64,000 bases of DNA from Gammaproteobacteria bacterium. Lineage in GTDB: Bacteria > Pseudomonadota > Gammaproteobacteria > Ga0077536. The notes below the pieces were generated by a model that worked only from the letters and a program-made list of their open reading frames with translations, did no database searches and had not been told where the DNA came from. Below, in pieces: positions 52,491 to 61,870 of this stretch; position 1 is the first letter of the stretch; each line of letters begins with the position of its first letter. A program made the position numbers and the translations under genes. The DNA is taken from assembly GCA_024235015.1 (NCBI GenBank), contig JACKNG010000003.1:1-64000 (forward strand), given 5' to 3'.

Positions 52491-53594
52491 ATGAAATTCG
52501 GATTGTTTTACGAACTGTCGACACCACGGCCCTTCACCACCGAGAACCAGCGCGCGGTGATCGAGAACGCGATCGAGCAGACCGTGCTCGCCGACGAACT
52601 CGGCTTCTCCAGCGTGTGGTGCGTCGAGCATCACTTCCTCGAGGAATACAGCCACTCGAGCTGCCCGGACATGTTCCTCACCGCGGTCGCGCGCGAGACG
52701 AAGAACCTGCGCCTCGGCTTCGGCATCGGCACCTGCGTGCCCGCCATGCACTCGCCGATCCGCTGGGCCGAGAAGGCGGCCTTCCTCGACCTCCTCTCCA
52801 ACGGCCGCGTCGAATTCGGCACCGGCCGCTCGTCGACCTGGAACGAACTCGGCGGCTTCAACGCCAACGTCGACGACACCAAGCGCAGCTGGGACGAGTA
52901 CTGCCGGGTCATCCCGAAGATGTGGACCGAGGAGCGCTTCAGCCACCAGGGCACCTACTTCAGCATGCCCGAGCGCTGCATCCTGCCCAAGCCCATGCAG
53001 GAGCCGCATCCGCCGCTGTGGGTGGCGGTGACCGCGCCGGGCACCGAGTTCGACGCCGCCGATCGCGGCATGGGCGCGTTGATCCTGTCCATCGCCGATG
53101 TCGAGCGCAACATCCCGCGCATCCAGGAGTACCGCGCGCGTATCCGCCGCTGCGAACCGGTCGGCAGCTTCGTCAACGACCAGGTCGCCATCGCCAACTG
53201 GATGTACTGCCACCCCGATGACGCCTTCGCCGTGCAGCGCGGTGACGAGCTGGTCTCGACCTTCGGCTACATGGCCGGCCAGACCGTCGAAGTCTCCGAG
53301 GCCTACCCCGCCAACAACTACTCGGCGCTCGGCCTGCTCGGCTCGCTGCGCCCCGACCCCAATTCGCCCGATGCCAAGAAGCCGGTGGCCAGTGGGCTGT
53401 GCTTCGGCGATCCGGAACACATCAGCGATACCGTCGCGCGCTGGGAAGCGGCCGGCGCCGATCACCTGATTTTCATGATCCAGGCTCGCGAGCACCTGCC
53501 CCAGCAGGACGTGCTCGACAGCCTGCGCCTGTTCGCATCCGAAGTGATGCCCCGGTTCAGCGGCGCGTCCCGCAAGGCGGCGGTGAGCGCATGA
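52491..53594 (+). CDS. LLM-class flavin-dependent monooxygenase
   Basis: 367 residues of the bacterial luciferase-like TIM barrel. N-terminus M-K-F-G-L-F-Y-E-L-S; V-W-C-V-E-H-H-F-L-E-E-Y-S near residues 43-55 is the diagnostic luciferase block; G-R-V-E-F-G-T-G-R-S follows. Members oxidise diverse organic compounds with reduced FMN and oxygen. The gene ends in an ATGA overlap with an acetoacetate-decarboxylase-like gene, so the two likely act on one substrate. Confidence 0.85.
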   Translation: MKFGLFYELSTPRPFTTENQRAVIENAIEQTVLADELGFSSVWCVEHHFLEEYSHSSCPDMFLTAVARETKNLRLGFGIGTCVPAMHSPIRWAEKAAFLDLLSNGRVEFGTGRSSTWNELGGFNANVDDTKRSWDEYCRVIPKMWTEERFSHQGTYFSMPERCILPKPMQEPHPPLWVAVTAPGTEFDAADRGMGALILSIADVERNIPRIQEYRARIRRCEPVGSFVNDQVAIANWMYCHPDDAFAVQRGDELVSTFGYMAGQTVEVSEAYPANNYSALGLLGSLRPDPNSPDAKKPVASGLCFGDPEHISDTVARWEAAGADHLIFMIQAREHLPQQDVLDSLRLFASEVMPRFSGASRKAAVSA

Positions 53595-54358
53595 GCGGTA
53601 CGCCAGAACTCCTCTACGGCCAACGCGCCGCGGCCAGCGTCGCGGTCAACCCCGCTGCGCTCGACACCGCCGCCACCGAGACCGTCGTCATCGAGAACGC
53701 CGAGATCCTCTACGTGCTGTACGAAGTGCCGATGCAGGCTGCGCTCGCCGCCCTGCCGGTCGCGCTGCACCCGAGCATCCCGGCCATCTACGGCATGACC
53801 TTCGTCCGCGCCCGCGACGCCGCGCTGGGCCCCTTCGAGCTGGCCTGGTGCGGCATCGCCTGCCGCACCGGGATCAAGCCACGGCATTTCATCCAGGCCG
53901 CTTACAGCGCCAGCGCGACGGCGCGCGAGTTCTTCGCCGCCCGCTACGGCTTCGCCTGCCAGGAGGCCGCGGTCAGCCTGCGCGAGACCTTCGACCGCGT
54001 GCGCGGCACGGTCGTCACTGGCGACGCCATGCTGCTCGACGTCGCCATCACTGACGCCATTCCGCTGGTCGGGGCCGGTGCGCTGATCAAGTACTCGCCG
54101 GCGCTGAACGCCACCCGCGTCAACGGCCAGGCGGCGCTGGTCCAGCTCGAAGCGGCCTACGACTTCAAGCGCGTGCTGCGCGGCCGTCCGGGCCTCGCCG
54201 CGTTCGACGGCGGCGGTCTGGGTGACGCCGCGCTGCGCCCGACCCAGCCCATCGCCGGCAGCTTCGCGATCTGCGATCTGCACCTCATGCCGGCGCGTTT
54301 CCAGGTCGACATCGCCACCCCGGCGGAGGCCGGCGGCGCCAGCCGCATCCAGCGCTGA
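53591..54358 (+). CDS. Acetoacetate-decarboxylase-like protein
   Basis: 255 residues. The profile (I-L-Y-V-L-Y-E-V-P, F-E-L-A-W-C-G-I-A-C-R-T-G, F-I-Q-A-A-Y) matches the ADC-like superfamily. The catalytic Lys of true acetoacetate decarboxylase (usually in a Glu-x-Pro-Lys setting) was not located, so the reaction is uncertain. The start overlaps the stop of the monooxygenase gene. The pair suggests a short oxidative ring or chain-processing module. Confidence 0.7.
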   Translation: MSGTPELLYGQRAAASVAVNPAALDTAATETVVIENAEILYVLYEVPMQAALAALPVALHPSIPAIYGMTFVRARDAALGPFELAWCGIACRTGIKPRHFIQAAYSASATAREFFAARYGFACQEAAVSLRETFDRVRGTVVTGDAMLLDVAITDAIPLVGAGALIKYSPALNATRVNGQAALVQLEAAYDFKRVLRGRPGLAAFDGGGLGDAALRPTQPIAGSFAICDLHLMPARFQVDIATPAEAGGASRIQR

Positions 54359-54378
54359 GAGGGCGGCGACAGGCGCCG

Positions 54379-55749
54379 TCAGCTCGTGCCTGTCGCCGGC
54401 CCCGGCGAGACCGGGCGTGGCGCGTCATCCGCCTCCCCGGCCGGCTCGGCGACCGTGCTCTCCGACTCGCTCCGGCCAGGATCGCCCGCCGCTTCCGCCG
54501 CCGCGTCGTCCAGGCCGGCCTCCACCAGGCCCTCCTCCGGCGCACGCGGGTCGATCACCAGCACTTCGGGCGCCGTGCGCGGCACCAGTTCGAAAGCAGC
54601 GGTATCGGCCGCCTCGTGCCGCGGCATGGCGGCGCGGATGGCGGCGGCGACCGCGCCGAGCACGGCGAACGCGCCGGCCCAGAACCACAGCAGGGCATCG
54701 GTGCTGCGCCCGGTCAGCAACCAGCCGGCCGCGATTGGCCCGCTGACCATGCCGAGCGCATTGGCCATGATGACCACGCTGCCCGTCTCGACGAAATCGT
54801 CGTCGCCGGCACGGTCGTTGGCAAAGGCCACGCACAAGGCGTAGAGCGGCATCATGACGGCGCCGAAGCCGAGCCCGAACAGTGCCACCTGGACTTCACC
54901 CGCGGTCACGAACAACAGGTAGGCGAGCGTGCCGACCAGGCCGAGGAAACCGAGCAGGCTCAACACCGCGGCACGGCCGATGCGATCGCTCAACCAGCCC
55001 AGGGGGTAGACCACCAGCATGCCGCCGCCGACCGCCGCGGCCATGAAGCGCGCGGTGTCCGCACCGTCGAGGCCGAGTCGCGTGGTGAACACCGGCGCCA
55101 GCGCCCAGAAGGTGCCGGCCAGCACGCCCGACACGAAGGCCGGCAGGTTGGCCGGGTTGAGCAGGGTCGACAGGCGCAGGTGCGGGCTCGCCACCATGCG
55201 CGGCGCCTGGCGCCGGGTCAGCCCGATGGGCAGCGCGGCGAGACTGAGGAAGACCGCCGCGGTGACCAGCATCCACAGGCGGTCGAGCTCGAGGCGCTGC
55301 AGCAGGAGCTGGGCGCCGAACATCGCCAGCAGGGTGACGAAGGCATACACCGAGAGCACCGCGCCGCGGTAGTCACGCTGGGTCTCGGCATTGAGCCAGC
55401 TCTCGACCGTGAGGTAGATGCCCGAGATGGCCACGCCGTAGACGAAGCGCAGGCTCAGCCACGCACCCAGCCACGGCAACAGCGACAGGCAGAGCAGCGC
55501 GGCGGTCGCCAGCGCGACCAGCACACCGAACACCCGGATGTGGCCGATGGCGAGCAGCCAGCGTGGCACCACCAGGCATCCGGCGGCGAAACCGAGGAAG
55601 TAGGCCGAGGTCGTCAACGCGTTGCTGACCGCCGACCAGTGCAGGTCTTCGGCGATCAGCGGCAGGACGGTGAGATGCATGCCATGGCCGAACAACAGCA
55701 GACCGGCCGACAACAACAGACTGCCGATCGCCCAGACAGAACGCAGCAA
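54379..55749 (-). CDS. MFS transporter
   Basis: 456 residues with 12 predicted helices. Features include the loop motif P-L-G-W-L-S-D-R-I-G-R, a variant of the MFS G-x-x-x-D-R-x-G signature, and Y-F-L-G-F-A-A-G in helix 2. An acidic tail of about 65 residues (E-E-G-L-V-E-A-G-L-D-D) follows the last helix, an uncommon extension. The TTG at 55749 was chosen because TTGGAGG sits seven bases upstream; a GTG at 55773 lacks a site. The resemblance is to YcaD-like carriers; the substrate is unknown. Confidence 0.82.
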   Translation of the reverse strand: MLRSVWAIGSLLLSAGLLLFGHGMHLTVLPLIAEDLHWSAVSNALTTSAYFLGFAAGCLVVPRWLLAIGHIRVFGVLVALATAALLCLSLLPWLGAWLSLRFVYGVAISGIYLTVESWLNAETQRDYRGAVLSVYAFVTLLAMFGAQLLLQRLELDRLWMLVTAAVFLSLAALPIGLTRRQAPRMVASPHLRLSTLLNPANLPAFVSGVLAGTFWALAPVFTTRLGLDGADTARFMAAAVGGGMLVVYPLGWLSDRIGRAAVLSLLGFLGLVGTLAYLLFVTAGEVQVALFGLGFGAVMMPLYALCVAFANDRAGDDDFVETGSVVIMANALGMVSGPIAAGWLLTGRSTDALLWFWAGAFAVLGAVAAAIRAAMPRHEAADTAAFELVPRTAPEVLVIDPRAPEEGLVEAGLDDAAAEAAGDPGRSESESTVAEPAGEADDAPRPVSPGPATGTS

Positions 55750-55915
55750 ACGAACGCCTCCAACTTCGATCACACGTGAATCGCGGCCACCTCCGCCATC
55801 CACGCAAAGGGCGCCAAGACTTGCACATCGGGCGCCGGCCCGCAAACCAGCGCCGGTTCGCCGGTGCCCGCCCGGCACTCCTACAATGGACTCCGGTTCC
55901 AACCCGGAGTTCGTC

Positions 55916-57550
55916 ATGCCGCAGACCATCGTCTCGACCCTGATCGACAGCCTCGCCCGCCGCGGCGTCGGCCACGTGTTCGGCATCCCCGGCGACTACG
56001 CGCTGGGCCTGTTCGATGCCCTGGAACGCTCGCCACTGGCCTTGATCAACACCTGCGACGAGCAGGCGGCCGGCTTCGCCGCCGATGCCTATGCGCGCAT
56101 CCGCGGGCTCGGTGCGGTCGCGGTGACCTACGGGGTGGGCGGGCTCAAGCTGGTCAACTCGACCGCCCAGGCCTACGCCGAACGCTCACCGGTGGTCGTC
56201 ATCAGCGGTGCGCCCGGCACCGCCGAGATGGCCGGCGACGCCCTGCTCCACCACCGCGTGCGCGATTTCGGCACCCAGATGCGGGTGTTCCGCGAGGTCA
56301 CCGTGGCCCAGGCCCTGCTCGACGATGCGAGCACCGCGGCGGCCGAGATCGAGCGCGTCGTCGAGGCCGCCCTGCGCAGCCGGCGGCCGGTCTACCTCGA
56401 GCTGCCGCGCGACTGCGCCGCGCTGCCGGTGACGGGAACGCCGGCGGCGGCGCGCGCCGCGGCCGCGCCCGCACCCGACCCGGCGACCCTGGCCGAGGCC
56501 GTCGACGAGGCCGTGCGCATGCTCAACGCGGCGGAGAATCCCATCGTGCTGGCGGGGGTCGAGATCCATCGTTTCGGACTCCAGGACCAGCTCATCCGCT
56601 TCATCGGCAAGTCCGGCATCCGCTTCGCCACCACCATCATGGGCAAGTCGGTGGTCAACGAGGAATTGCCGGGGTTCGTCGGGGTCTATGCCGGCAGCCT
56701 GTCCAATGAACTCGCTCGCAGCACCGTCGAGGCCAGCGACTGCGTGCTCAATCTCGGCGCCATGCTGACCGATCTCGATACCGGCATCTTCACCGCCGAC
56801 CTGGACCCGGCACGCATGATCCTGGCCTCGGCCGACACCCTGACCATCAGCCGGCACCACTACAAGGGCATCGACCTGCGCACCTTCCTCGAAGCCCTGT
56901 GCGCGGCCAGCCTGCCCCCGCGCCCACCGCTACCGCCGAGCTGCCATGCGGCCCCGCCGCGTTTCGCGCCGGCACCCGATTACCCGCTGTCGGTGGCACG
57001 CCTGTTCGAGTGTCTCGATGCCTCGCTGTCGGAGAACATCGCGGTGGTGGCCGACCCTGGCGATGCCCTGTTCGGTGCCATCGACCTGACCATCCACTCG
57101 CGCAGCGAGTTCATCGCCTGCGCCTACTACGCCTCGCTCGGTTTCGCCGTGCCGGCGGCCATCGCGCTCGAACTCGCCGAGCCCCAGTGGCGACCGCTGG
57201 TACTGGTCGGCGACGGCGCCTTCCAGATGACGGGGATGGAAGTGACGACGGCCGTACGCTACGGCCTGTCACCGATCGTGGTGGTCCTCGACAATGCCGG
57301 TTTCGGCACCGAGCGGCCGATGCTGGACGGCCATTTCAACGATGTCCAACCCTGGGCAGTGAGCGAGATTCCGCGTGTGCTGGGGCACGGCCGCGCCTTC
57401 CACGTGCGCACCGAGGCCGAGTTCGCCGACGCGCTCGCGGCGGCGCTCACGCTGACGGCGGAACTCGTGCTGATCCACGTCGAGCTCGCCCGCGACGACA
57501 TCTCGCCGGCCCTGCAGCGCCTCACCAGCCAGCTCGGCAAGCGCGTGTGA
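55916..57550 (+). CDS. Thiamine-diphosphate-dependent 2-oxo-acid decarboxylase (pyruvate/indolepyruvate decarboxylase type)
   Basis: 544 residues. The catalytic Glu lies in C-D-E-Q-A-A-G near residue 45; the H-H pair in L-L-H-H-R-V (about 107-108) is specific for the pyruvate and indolepyruvate decarboxylase group. The ThDP motif runs from G-D-G-A-F-Q to L-D-N-A-G-F-G. It should convert a 2-oxo acid to an aldehyde. It is read divergently from the MFS gene. Whether pyruvate, indolepyruvate or another acid is used is not visible. Confidence 0.87.
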   Translation: MPQTIVSTLIDSLARRGVGHVFGIPGDYALGLFDALERSPLALINTCDEQAAGFAADAYARIRGLGAVAVTYGVGGLKLVNSTAQAYAERSPVVVISGAPGTAEMAGDALLHHRVRDFGTQMRVFREVTVAQALLDDASTAAAEIERVVEAALRSRRPVYLELPRDCAALPVTGTPAAARAAAAPAPDPATLAEAVDEAVRMLNAAENPIVLAGVEIHRFGLQDQLIRFIGKSGIRFATTIMGKSVVNEELPGFVGVYAGSLSNELARSTVEASDCVLNLGAMLTDLDTGIFTADLDPARMILASADTLTISRHHYKGIDLRTFLEALCAASLPPRPPLPPSCHAAPPRFAPAPDYPLSVARLFECLDASLSENIAVVADPGDALFGAIDLTIHSRSEFIACAYYASLGFAVPAAIALELAEPQWRPLVLVGDGAFQMTGMEVTTAVRYGLSPIVVVLDNAGFGTERPMLDGHFNDVQPWAVSEIPRVLGHGRAFHVRTEAEFADALAAALTLTAELVLIHVELARDDISPALQRLTSQLGKRV

Positions 57551-57580
57551 GCGGCGCCGCGCGGTGCTGCTGCGCTCGCC

Positions 57581-58354
57581 TCAGGCCGCTTCCTGCTCGT
57601 CGAGCGCCTCGGGCTCGTCCTCGCGCGGGATGGCGATGCCGACTTCCAGCGCCTCGAACCAGTCGAGGAAACGCTTGACGTCGTCGCCGCGGAACAGGCG
57701 CCCGTGCTGGGGCGCCATGACATCGATGTCGAGTTGGCGCACGCGTGCGATCCAGTCGTTCTTGGCGCGGTTGGACGGCATCCAACGGCGATGGAACAGC
57801 TCCATCTTGGGCACGTGCTCGGCGAAGTCGTCGACGAACATCGGCGCGCCCGGCGGCTCCAGCGCCGCGCCGACGTCTCCGCTCATGAGGATCTTCGCCA
57901 CCGGGTCGTAGACATGGTAGTTGCCGGAGGAATGGAGGTAGTGGGCGGGCACGAACTGCAGCTTCACCGAGGGCAGGTCGAGGGTCATACCCTCGTCCGG
58001 GATGCCGACGTACTCGATGTTGTGGCAGCCGAAGTGCTTGAGGAAGCCCTCCCACAGCCACGGCGCGTAGAGCTTGGCGTGCGGAATCGCCTTGTCCCAC
58101 AGGCCGAGCGACGAAATGATGTCCGGGTCCTGGTGCGAGGCGAACAGGTACTTGACCTCGGCGATGTCGCAGCGCGCGGCGACTGCCGGCAGCATCGACG
58201 AGAAGGTCTCGATGCCACCCGGATCGAGCAGGAAGTTCGCGCCGCGATCGCACACCAGGTACTGGTTGGTGTCGATGATATGGCCGAGCTTGTCGGGGTC
58301 GCGACCGAACACGAACCAGTGGTGACGGCCGCCGTAGATTTCGTGATGAATCAT
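57581..58354 (-). CDS. ODP-type diiron oxygen-binding protein (metallo-beta-lactamase fold)
   Basis: 257 residues. Metal-binding residues fit the flavodiiron-like MBL set: H-Q-D-P-D at 74-78, H-Y-L-H-S-S-G-N-Y, and S-G-D-V-G-A. The flavodoxin domain of FprA is absent, so it matches ODP (oxygen-binding diiron protein), first described as an oxygen sensor in a chemotaxis system. The preceding gene on the same strand codes for an MCP-like soluble protein, which makes an aerotaxis or oxygen-sensing role likely. Confidence 0.8.
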   Translation of the reverse strand: MIHHEIYGGRHHWFVFGRDPDKLGHIIDTNQYLVCDRGANFLLDPGGIETFSSMLPAVAARCDIAEVKYLFASHQDPDIISSLGLWDKAIPHAKLYAPWLWEGFLKHFGCHNIEYVGIPDEGMTLDLPSVKLQFVPAHYLHSSGNYHVYDPVAKILMSGDVGAALEPPGAPMFVDDFAEHVPKMELFHRRWMPSNRAKNDWIARVRQLDIDVMAPQHGRLFRGDDVKRFLDWFEALEVGIAIPREDEPEALDEQEAA

Positions 58355-58466
58355 CTGCTTCTCCCTGGTCCCGCGCGGCGGGCCTGTCAGTTCGTGTGAA
58401 TCGGGCGCCGGCCGGGGCCGCTTGGACCCCGCGTGTCGCGAAGGCGATCGGGCATGCCGGCGCTGC

Positions 58467-59075
58467 TCATCCCATCGTGCGCAGCAGTACGCGGCATTTC
58501 ATGACGACGTCGCGAATGTGCTCGGCCGCGTTGTCGACGGTATCGGCGACGCTCTCGAGACTGGTCTGGTAGTCGCCGGCGATGGTCGCCTCGACCCGCG
58601 AGCGGGTCGACATCATGCGCGCGGCGCGGGCGTGATCGGTGATGGTGACGAGCAGCTCGCACAGGCTGTCGAGATGGCGTTTGGTCGACTCGCTGGCGGC
58701 CTGGTGTTCCTGCGCGAGGTCGCGCGCGATGCCGTCGAGATAGGCGGAGCGCTCCTCCAGCCTAGCCATGCCCTTGTGCAGGCGATCGAGGGCATCGCCG
58801 AGGCGCTGCTCAGCGAGCATGCCACGCACCATGCGCTGGGCATCCTGGTTGACGCGGTCGACCAGGCGGCGTGTCTCGCGGCCCATCTCGTCGATGAAAT
58901 TGGTGATCGGCACGAAGCCCGAGGCCCGGTTGCCGGCGCGCGCGGCGACCGCCTTGGCGTTGGCCGCGGCGAGCGAGATGCCGTTGGCGATCTGGCGTAC
59001 ACCCTCGAGGTGAGCGACCACGGTGGCGGTACTGGCGAAGAGATCCTTGGGCTGGGCGTCGACGATGGCGGTCAT
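58467..59075 (-). CDS. MCP-like soluble signalling protein
   Basis: 202 residues, all helical, no membrane segment. A hairpin-tip-like stretch L-A-A-A-N-A-K-A-V-A-A-R-A-G with G-F-V-P-I-T-N-F-I-D-E-M resembles the MCP signalling tip (usual A-L-N-A-A-I-E-A-A-R-A-G-E), but it is altered and lacks methylation helices of standard length. It lies 112 bases upstream of the ODP gene and is presumably transcribed with it. It may couple oxygen binding to CheA/CheW, or be a non-chemotactic coiled coil. Confidence 0.6.
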   Translation of the reverse strand: MTAIVDAQPKDLFASTATVVAHLEGVRQIANGISLAAANAKAVAARAGNRASGFVPITNFIDEMGRETRRLVDRVNQDAQRMVRGMLAEQRLGDALDRLHKGMARLEERSAYLDGIARDLAQEHQAASESTKRHLDSLCELLVTITDHARAARMMSTRSRVEATIAGDYQTSLESVADTVDNAAEHIRDVVMKCRVLLRTMG

Positions 59076-59204
59076 GGCAGCACGCGGCTTGGGTGATGCC
59101 ACGGATAGCGACCGCAGGGGAGCCCGACTTGAGCGGCGCTGCCGCGAACCGTGGCGGGCGTCCACCTGACGCCCGCGCCACGGCCTGGACGCGGCCTGTC
59201 GCGT

Positions 59205-60776
59205 TCAGTTCACCGCGCGTTCGCGATCGCCCCAGAACTGGTTGCGGATGACTTTCTTGTCGGTCTTGCCGACCGCGGTCTTGGGGATTTCGGCCCAGAT
59301 TTCCAGGGACTTGGGCGTCTTCACCCCGCCGAGCTTGGCCTTGACCCGGTCGATGAGCGCAGCCGGTTCGATCGTCACGCCCTCCTTGAGCACCACGATG
59401 GCCTTGATCGACTCGCCCCAGCGCTCGTCCGGCACGCCGATCACGGCGCACTCGAGCACCTCCGGCTGGGCCAGCAAGGGCGCTTCGACCTCGGTGGCGA
59501 AGACGTTGAAGCCGCCGGTGATGATCATGTCCTTCTTGCGGTCGACGATGTAGAGAAAATCGTCCTCGTCGAGATAGCCGACGTCGCCGGTATGGTGCCA
59601 GCCGAACTGGCGCGCCTCGGCGGTCGCCTCGGGGCGCTCGTAGTAACCGAGCGTGACCAGCGGTCCGCGACAGCAGATCTCGCCGCGCTCGCCGCGCGGC
59701 AGTTCGTTGCCGGCGTCGTCGAGGATCGCGACCCGCGTGCACGAGGTCACCTGGCCGCAGCTGTGCAGGCGCTGGGGGTGGTCACCGGCGGCGGCCGCCG
59801 CGACCACCTCGGGGGCGAGCATCGACACCAGCATCGGCGCCTCGGCCTGGCCGTAACACTGGCAGATGACCGGCCCGAACACCTCTACCCCACGGCGGAA
59901 CTTGTCCGGCGAAACCGGCGCCGCGGCGATCAGGACCTGGCGCAGGCTGGAATGGTCGTAACGTGCCACGTCGGGATGGTCGAGCAGTGCGTAGTAGGCC
60001 GTCGGCGGCAGGAAGATGTGCGTCACCCGGTGGCGCTCGATGGCCTCGAGCACGCGCCCGGCATCGAAGCCCGGGTGGACCACGGTGGTGCCGCCGACGG
60101 CGGCGAAGATGCCGATGATGACCCCGGCGGCGTGGGTGATGGGGGCCACCGCGAGATGCACCACGTCGTCGCGACGCTCGCCGACGTAGTGGGTGAGGCC
60201 GAGTTCGAACATGGCGACGATGTTGGCGTTAGTCATCTCCACGCCCTTGGACGGGCCGGTGGTGCCGCCGGTCGGCCAGCGCGAGAACACCTGTTGCGGC
60301 GCGCCGAAGGGGTCGGAACAATCCGGCAGGGCGGTGCCCCGTCCGGCCGCGCGGAAGGCCTCCAGCGTGGGACAACCATCGGCTTCGCCGCCGAAACAGA
60401 TCGCGCCCTTGAGATCCGGCAGGGCGGCCATCACGACCCGTGCCTGCGCCTCGACGTCGCGGTGGAAGAACAGCCAGCGCGTGCGCACGTAAGCCATGTA
60501 CTCGGCGTTGCTCTCGGCCGAGTTGCGCACGTTGACCGGAACCCAGGCGCCGCCGACGCGCATCGCGGCGAACACGCAGGCCACCGCCAGCGGGTGATTG
60601 GGCGAGTAGACCGCGATCGAGTCGCCCGGGGCGAAACCGCCGGCGACGAGGCCGCGGGCAATGTCGTCGATGAGCCGACCGGCCTCGGCGAAGCTGAGCG
60701 AGATGTCGTCACCGACGAGAAACGCCCGCTCGGGCGCCAGCCGCGCGCCGCGGTCGAAATAGTCTATGGGTCGCAT
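59205..60776 (-). CDS. Acyl-CoA synthetase (AMP-forming ligase)
   Basis: 523 residues. P-loop T-G-G-T-T-G-P-S-K-G near 168-177, Y-G-Q-A-E near 311, H-T-G-D-V-G-Y near 415-420, and a late T-A-V-G-K-T-D-K-K with the catalytic Lys. It belongs to the FadD/benzoate-CoA ligase-like ANL branch and should activate an acid to its CoA thioester. No partner gene is overlapping; it reads towards the MCP-like gene. Substrate unknown. Confidence 0.87.
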   Translation of the reverse strand: MRPIDYFDRGARLAPERAFLVGDDISLSFAEAGRLIDDIARGLVAGGFAPGDSIAVYSPNHPLAVACVFAAMRVGGAWVPVNVRNSAESNAEYMAYVRTRWLFFHRDVEAQARVVMAALPDLKGAICFGGEADGCPTLEAFRAAGRGTALPDCSDPFGAPQQVFSRWPTGGTTGPSKGVEMTNANIVAMFELGLTHYVGERRDDVVHLAVAPITHAAGVIIGIFAAVGGTTVVHPGFDAGRVLEAIERHRVTHIFLPPTAYYALLDHPDVARYDHSSLRQVLIAAAPVSPDKFRRGVEVFGPVICQCYGQAEAPMLVSMLAPEVVAAAAAGDHPQRLHSCGQVTSCTRVAILDDAGNELPRGERGEICCRGPLVTLGYYERPEATAEARQFGWHHTGDVGYLDEDDFLYIVDRKKDMIITGGFNVFATEVEAPLLAQPEVLECAVIGVPDERWGESIKAIVVLKEGVTIEPAALIDRVKAKLGGVKTPKSLEIWAEIPKTAVGKTDKKVIRNQFWGDRERAVN

Positions 60777-60941
60777 GAAGGTGTCCCGGCGTGATGAGCG
60801 CGACCGCACTGCTGCGGTCGCTTCTGCTGAGGGTCAATCGTCGCTGTAAAGACCGTGCGCTGGCAAGTCGCGGGAAGCTGGCCGCGGTCCACGGGCATGC
60901 AGTACCCTCCGGGCTTCCGAACATCACGGGGAGCATCGAAC

Positions 60942-61334
60942 ATGGGGATCGCCGAGAACAAGGCACTGGTGACACGCTTCTGGGAAGCCTTCTCCGCCGG
61001 TCGCATCGACGAGGTACTGGACATGCTGGCCGACGACGCCACCTGGTGGGTCGGCGGCAGCACGGCCCTGTCCGGCACCTACACCAAGCCCGCCTTCGCC
61101 GAACTGCTCGGGCAGGTGACCGGCATGATGCCGGAAGGCGTGCGCGTGACCCCGACCCAGCTCACTGCCGAGGACGATCGCGTCTCGGTCGAGGCCGAAT
61201 CCTACGGCCCGGTCAACAACGGCCGCGTCTACCAGAACGTCTATCACTTCATGATGGTGATCCGCGACGGCAAGATCGCCGCGGTGCGCGAGTATCTCGA
61301 CACCGAGCACGTCACGGCGACCTTCGCGCCCTGA
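60942..61334 (+). CDS. SnoaL-like/NTF2-fold protein
   Basis: 130 residues. NTF2 fold pattern: N-K-A-L-V-T-R-F-W-E-A-F-S-A-G-R-I-D at the start, L-A-D-D-A-T-W-W-V, and the late R-E-Y-L-D-T-E-H-V. These are small lyase- or isomerase-like proteins or binding proteins of unknown substrate. A GGGGAG site lies 10 bases before the ATG. It is divergent from the CoA ligase gene and may share its regulation. Confidence 0.75.
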   Translation: MGIAENKALVTRFWEAFSAGRIDEVLDMLADDATWWVGGSTALSGTYTKPAFAELLGQVTGMMPEGVRVTPTQLTAEDDRVSVEAESYGPVNNGRVYQNVYHFMMVIRDGKIAAVREYLDTEHVTATFAP

Positions 61335-61408
61335 CCCGTGCGGCGCACGGCGGCGCGCTTTGATCCAAGTCAGCCGTCGCCGCGACGCCCTGGGATAGCT
61401 TGCCGGGC

Positions 61409-61870
61409 ATGCCCGTGACCCCGCCCAGCCTGCGGCGCGCCCGCCGTGCCGGCGCCATCCTCGCCCTGGCCGCCCTCGCGGTGGGCGCGGGCGGGACGGC
61501 CACCGCGGCCGGCTCGATCCATTTCAGCGATCGACTCAGGCACCTCATGCAACGCATGGACACGCTGCTCTACGAACGCAACCAGAGCGAACTCGAAATC
61601 GACCGCGAGCGCCTCGCGCGCGCCCGCGAGCTGGCCAGTGCAGCCACCGAGCTCGCACGCGAGGTCGGCGCCGACGGCGCGCCCGGGGTGCCGGTCGGCG
61701 ATCCCGCCAACGCCGAGTTCGAGGCCTTCGTCCAGGCCCTGGCGGCGGAGGCCGCGACCCTCGACCGTCTCGCCGCGGCGCGGCGCTACGCCGAGTTGCC
61801 GGCGCAGATGGAACGCCTCGCCCACCGTTGTGCGGACTGCCACCTGCGCTTCCGCGACCGTGGCCCGTGA
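61409..61870 (+). CDS. Monohaem protein, cytochrome c'-like
   Basis: 153 residues. A signal peptide (ends A-T-A-A) is followed by helices and a single haem motif C-A-D-C-H near the C-terminus (about 141-145), the position seen in cytochrome c' type four-helix bundles. Its stop TGA overlaps the GTG of the porin gene, so the two are made together. It may be a redox sensor or carrier linked to transport. The ATG at 61409 was chosen; a TTG is 9 bases upstream. Confidence 0.7.
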   Translation: MPVTPPSLRRARRAGAILALAALAVGAGGTATAAGSIHFSDRLRHLMQRMDTLLYERNQSELEIDRERLARARELASAATELAREVGADGAPGVPVGDPANAEFEAFVQALAAEAATLDRLAAARRYAELPAQMERLAHRCADCHLRFRDRGP

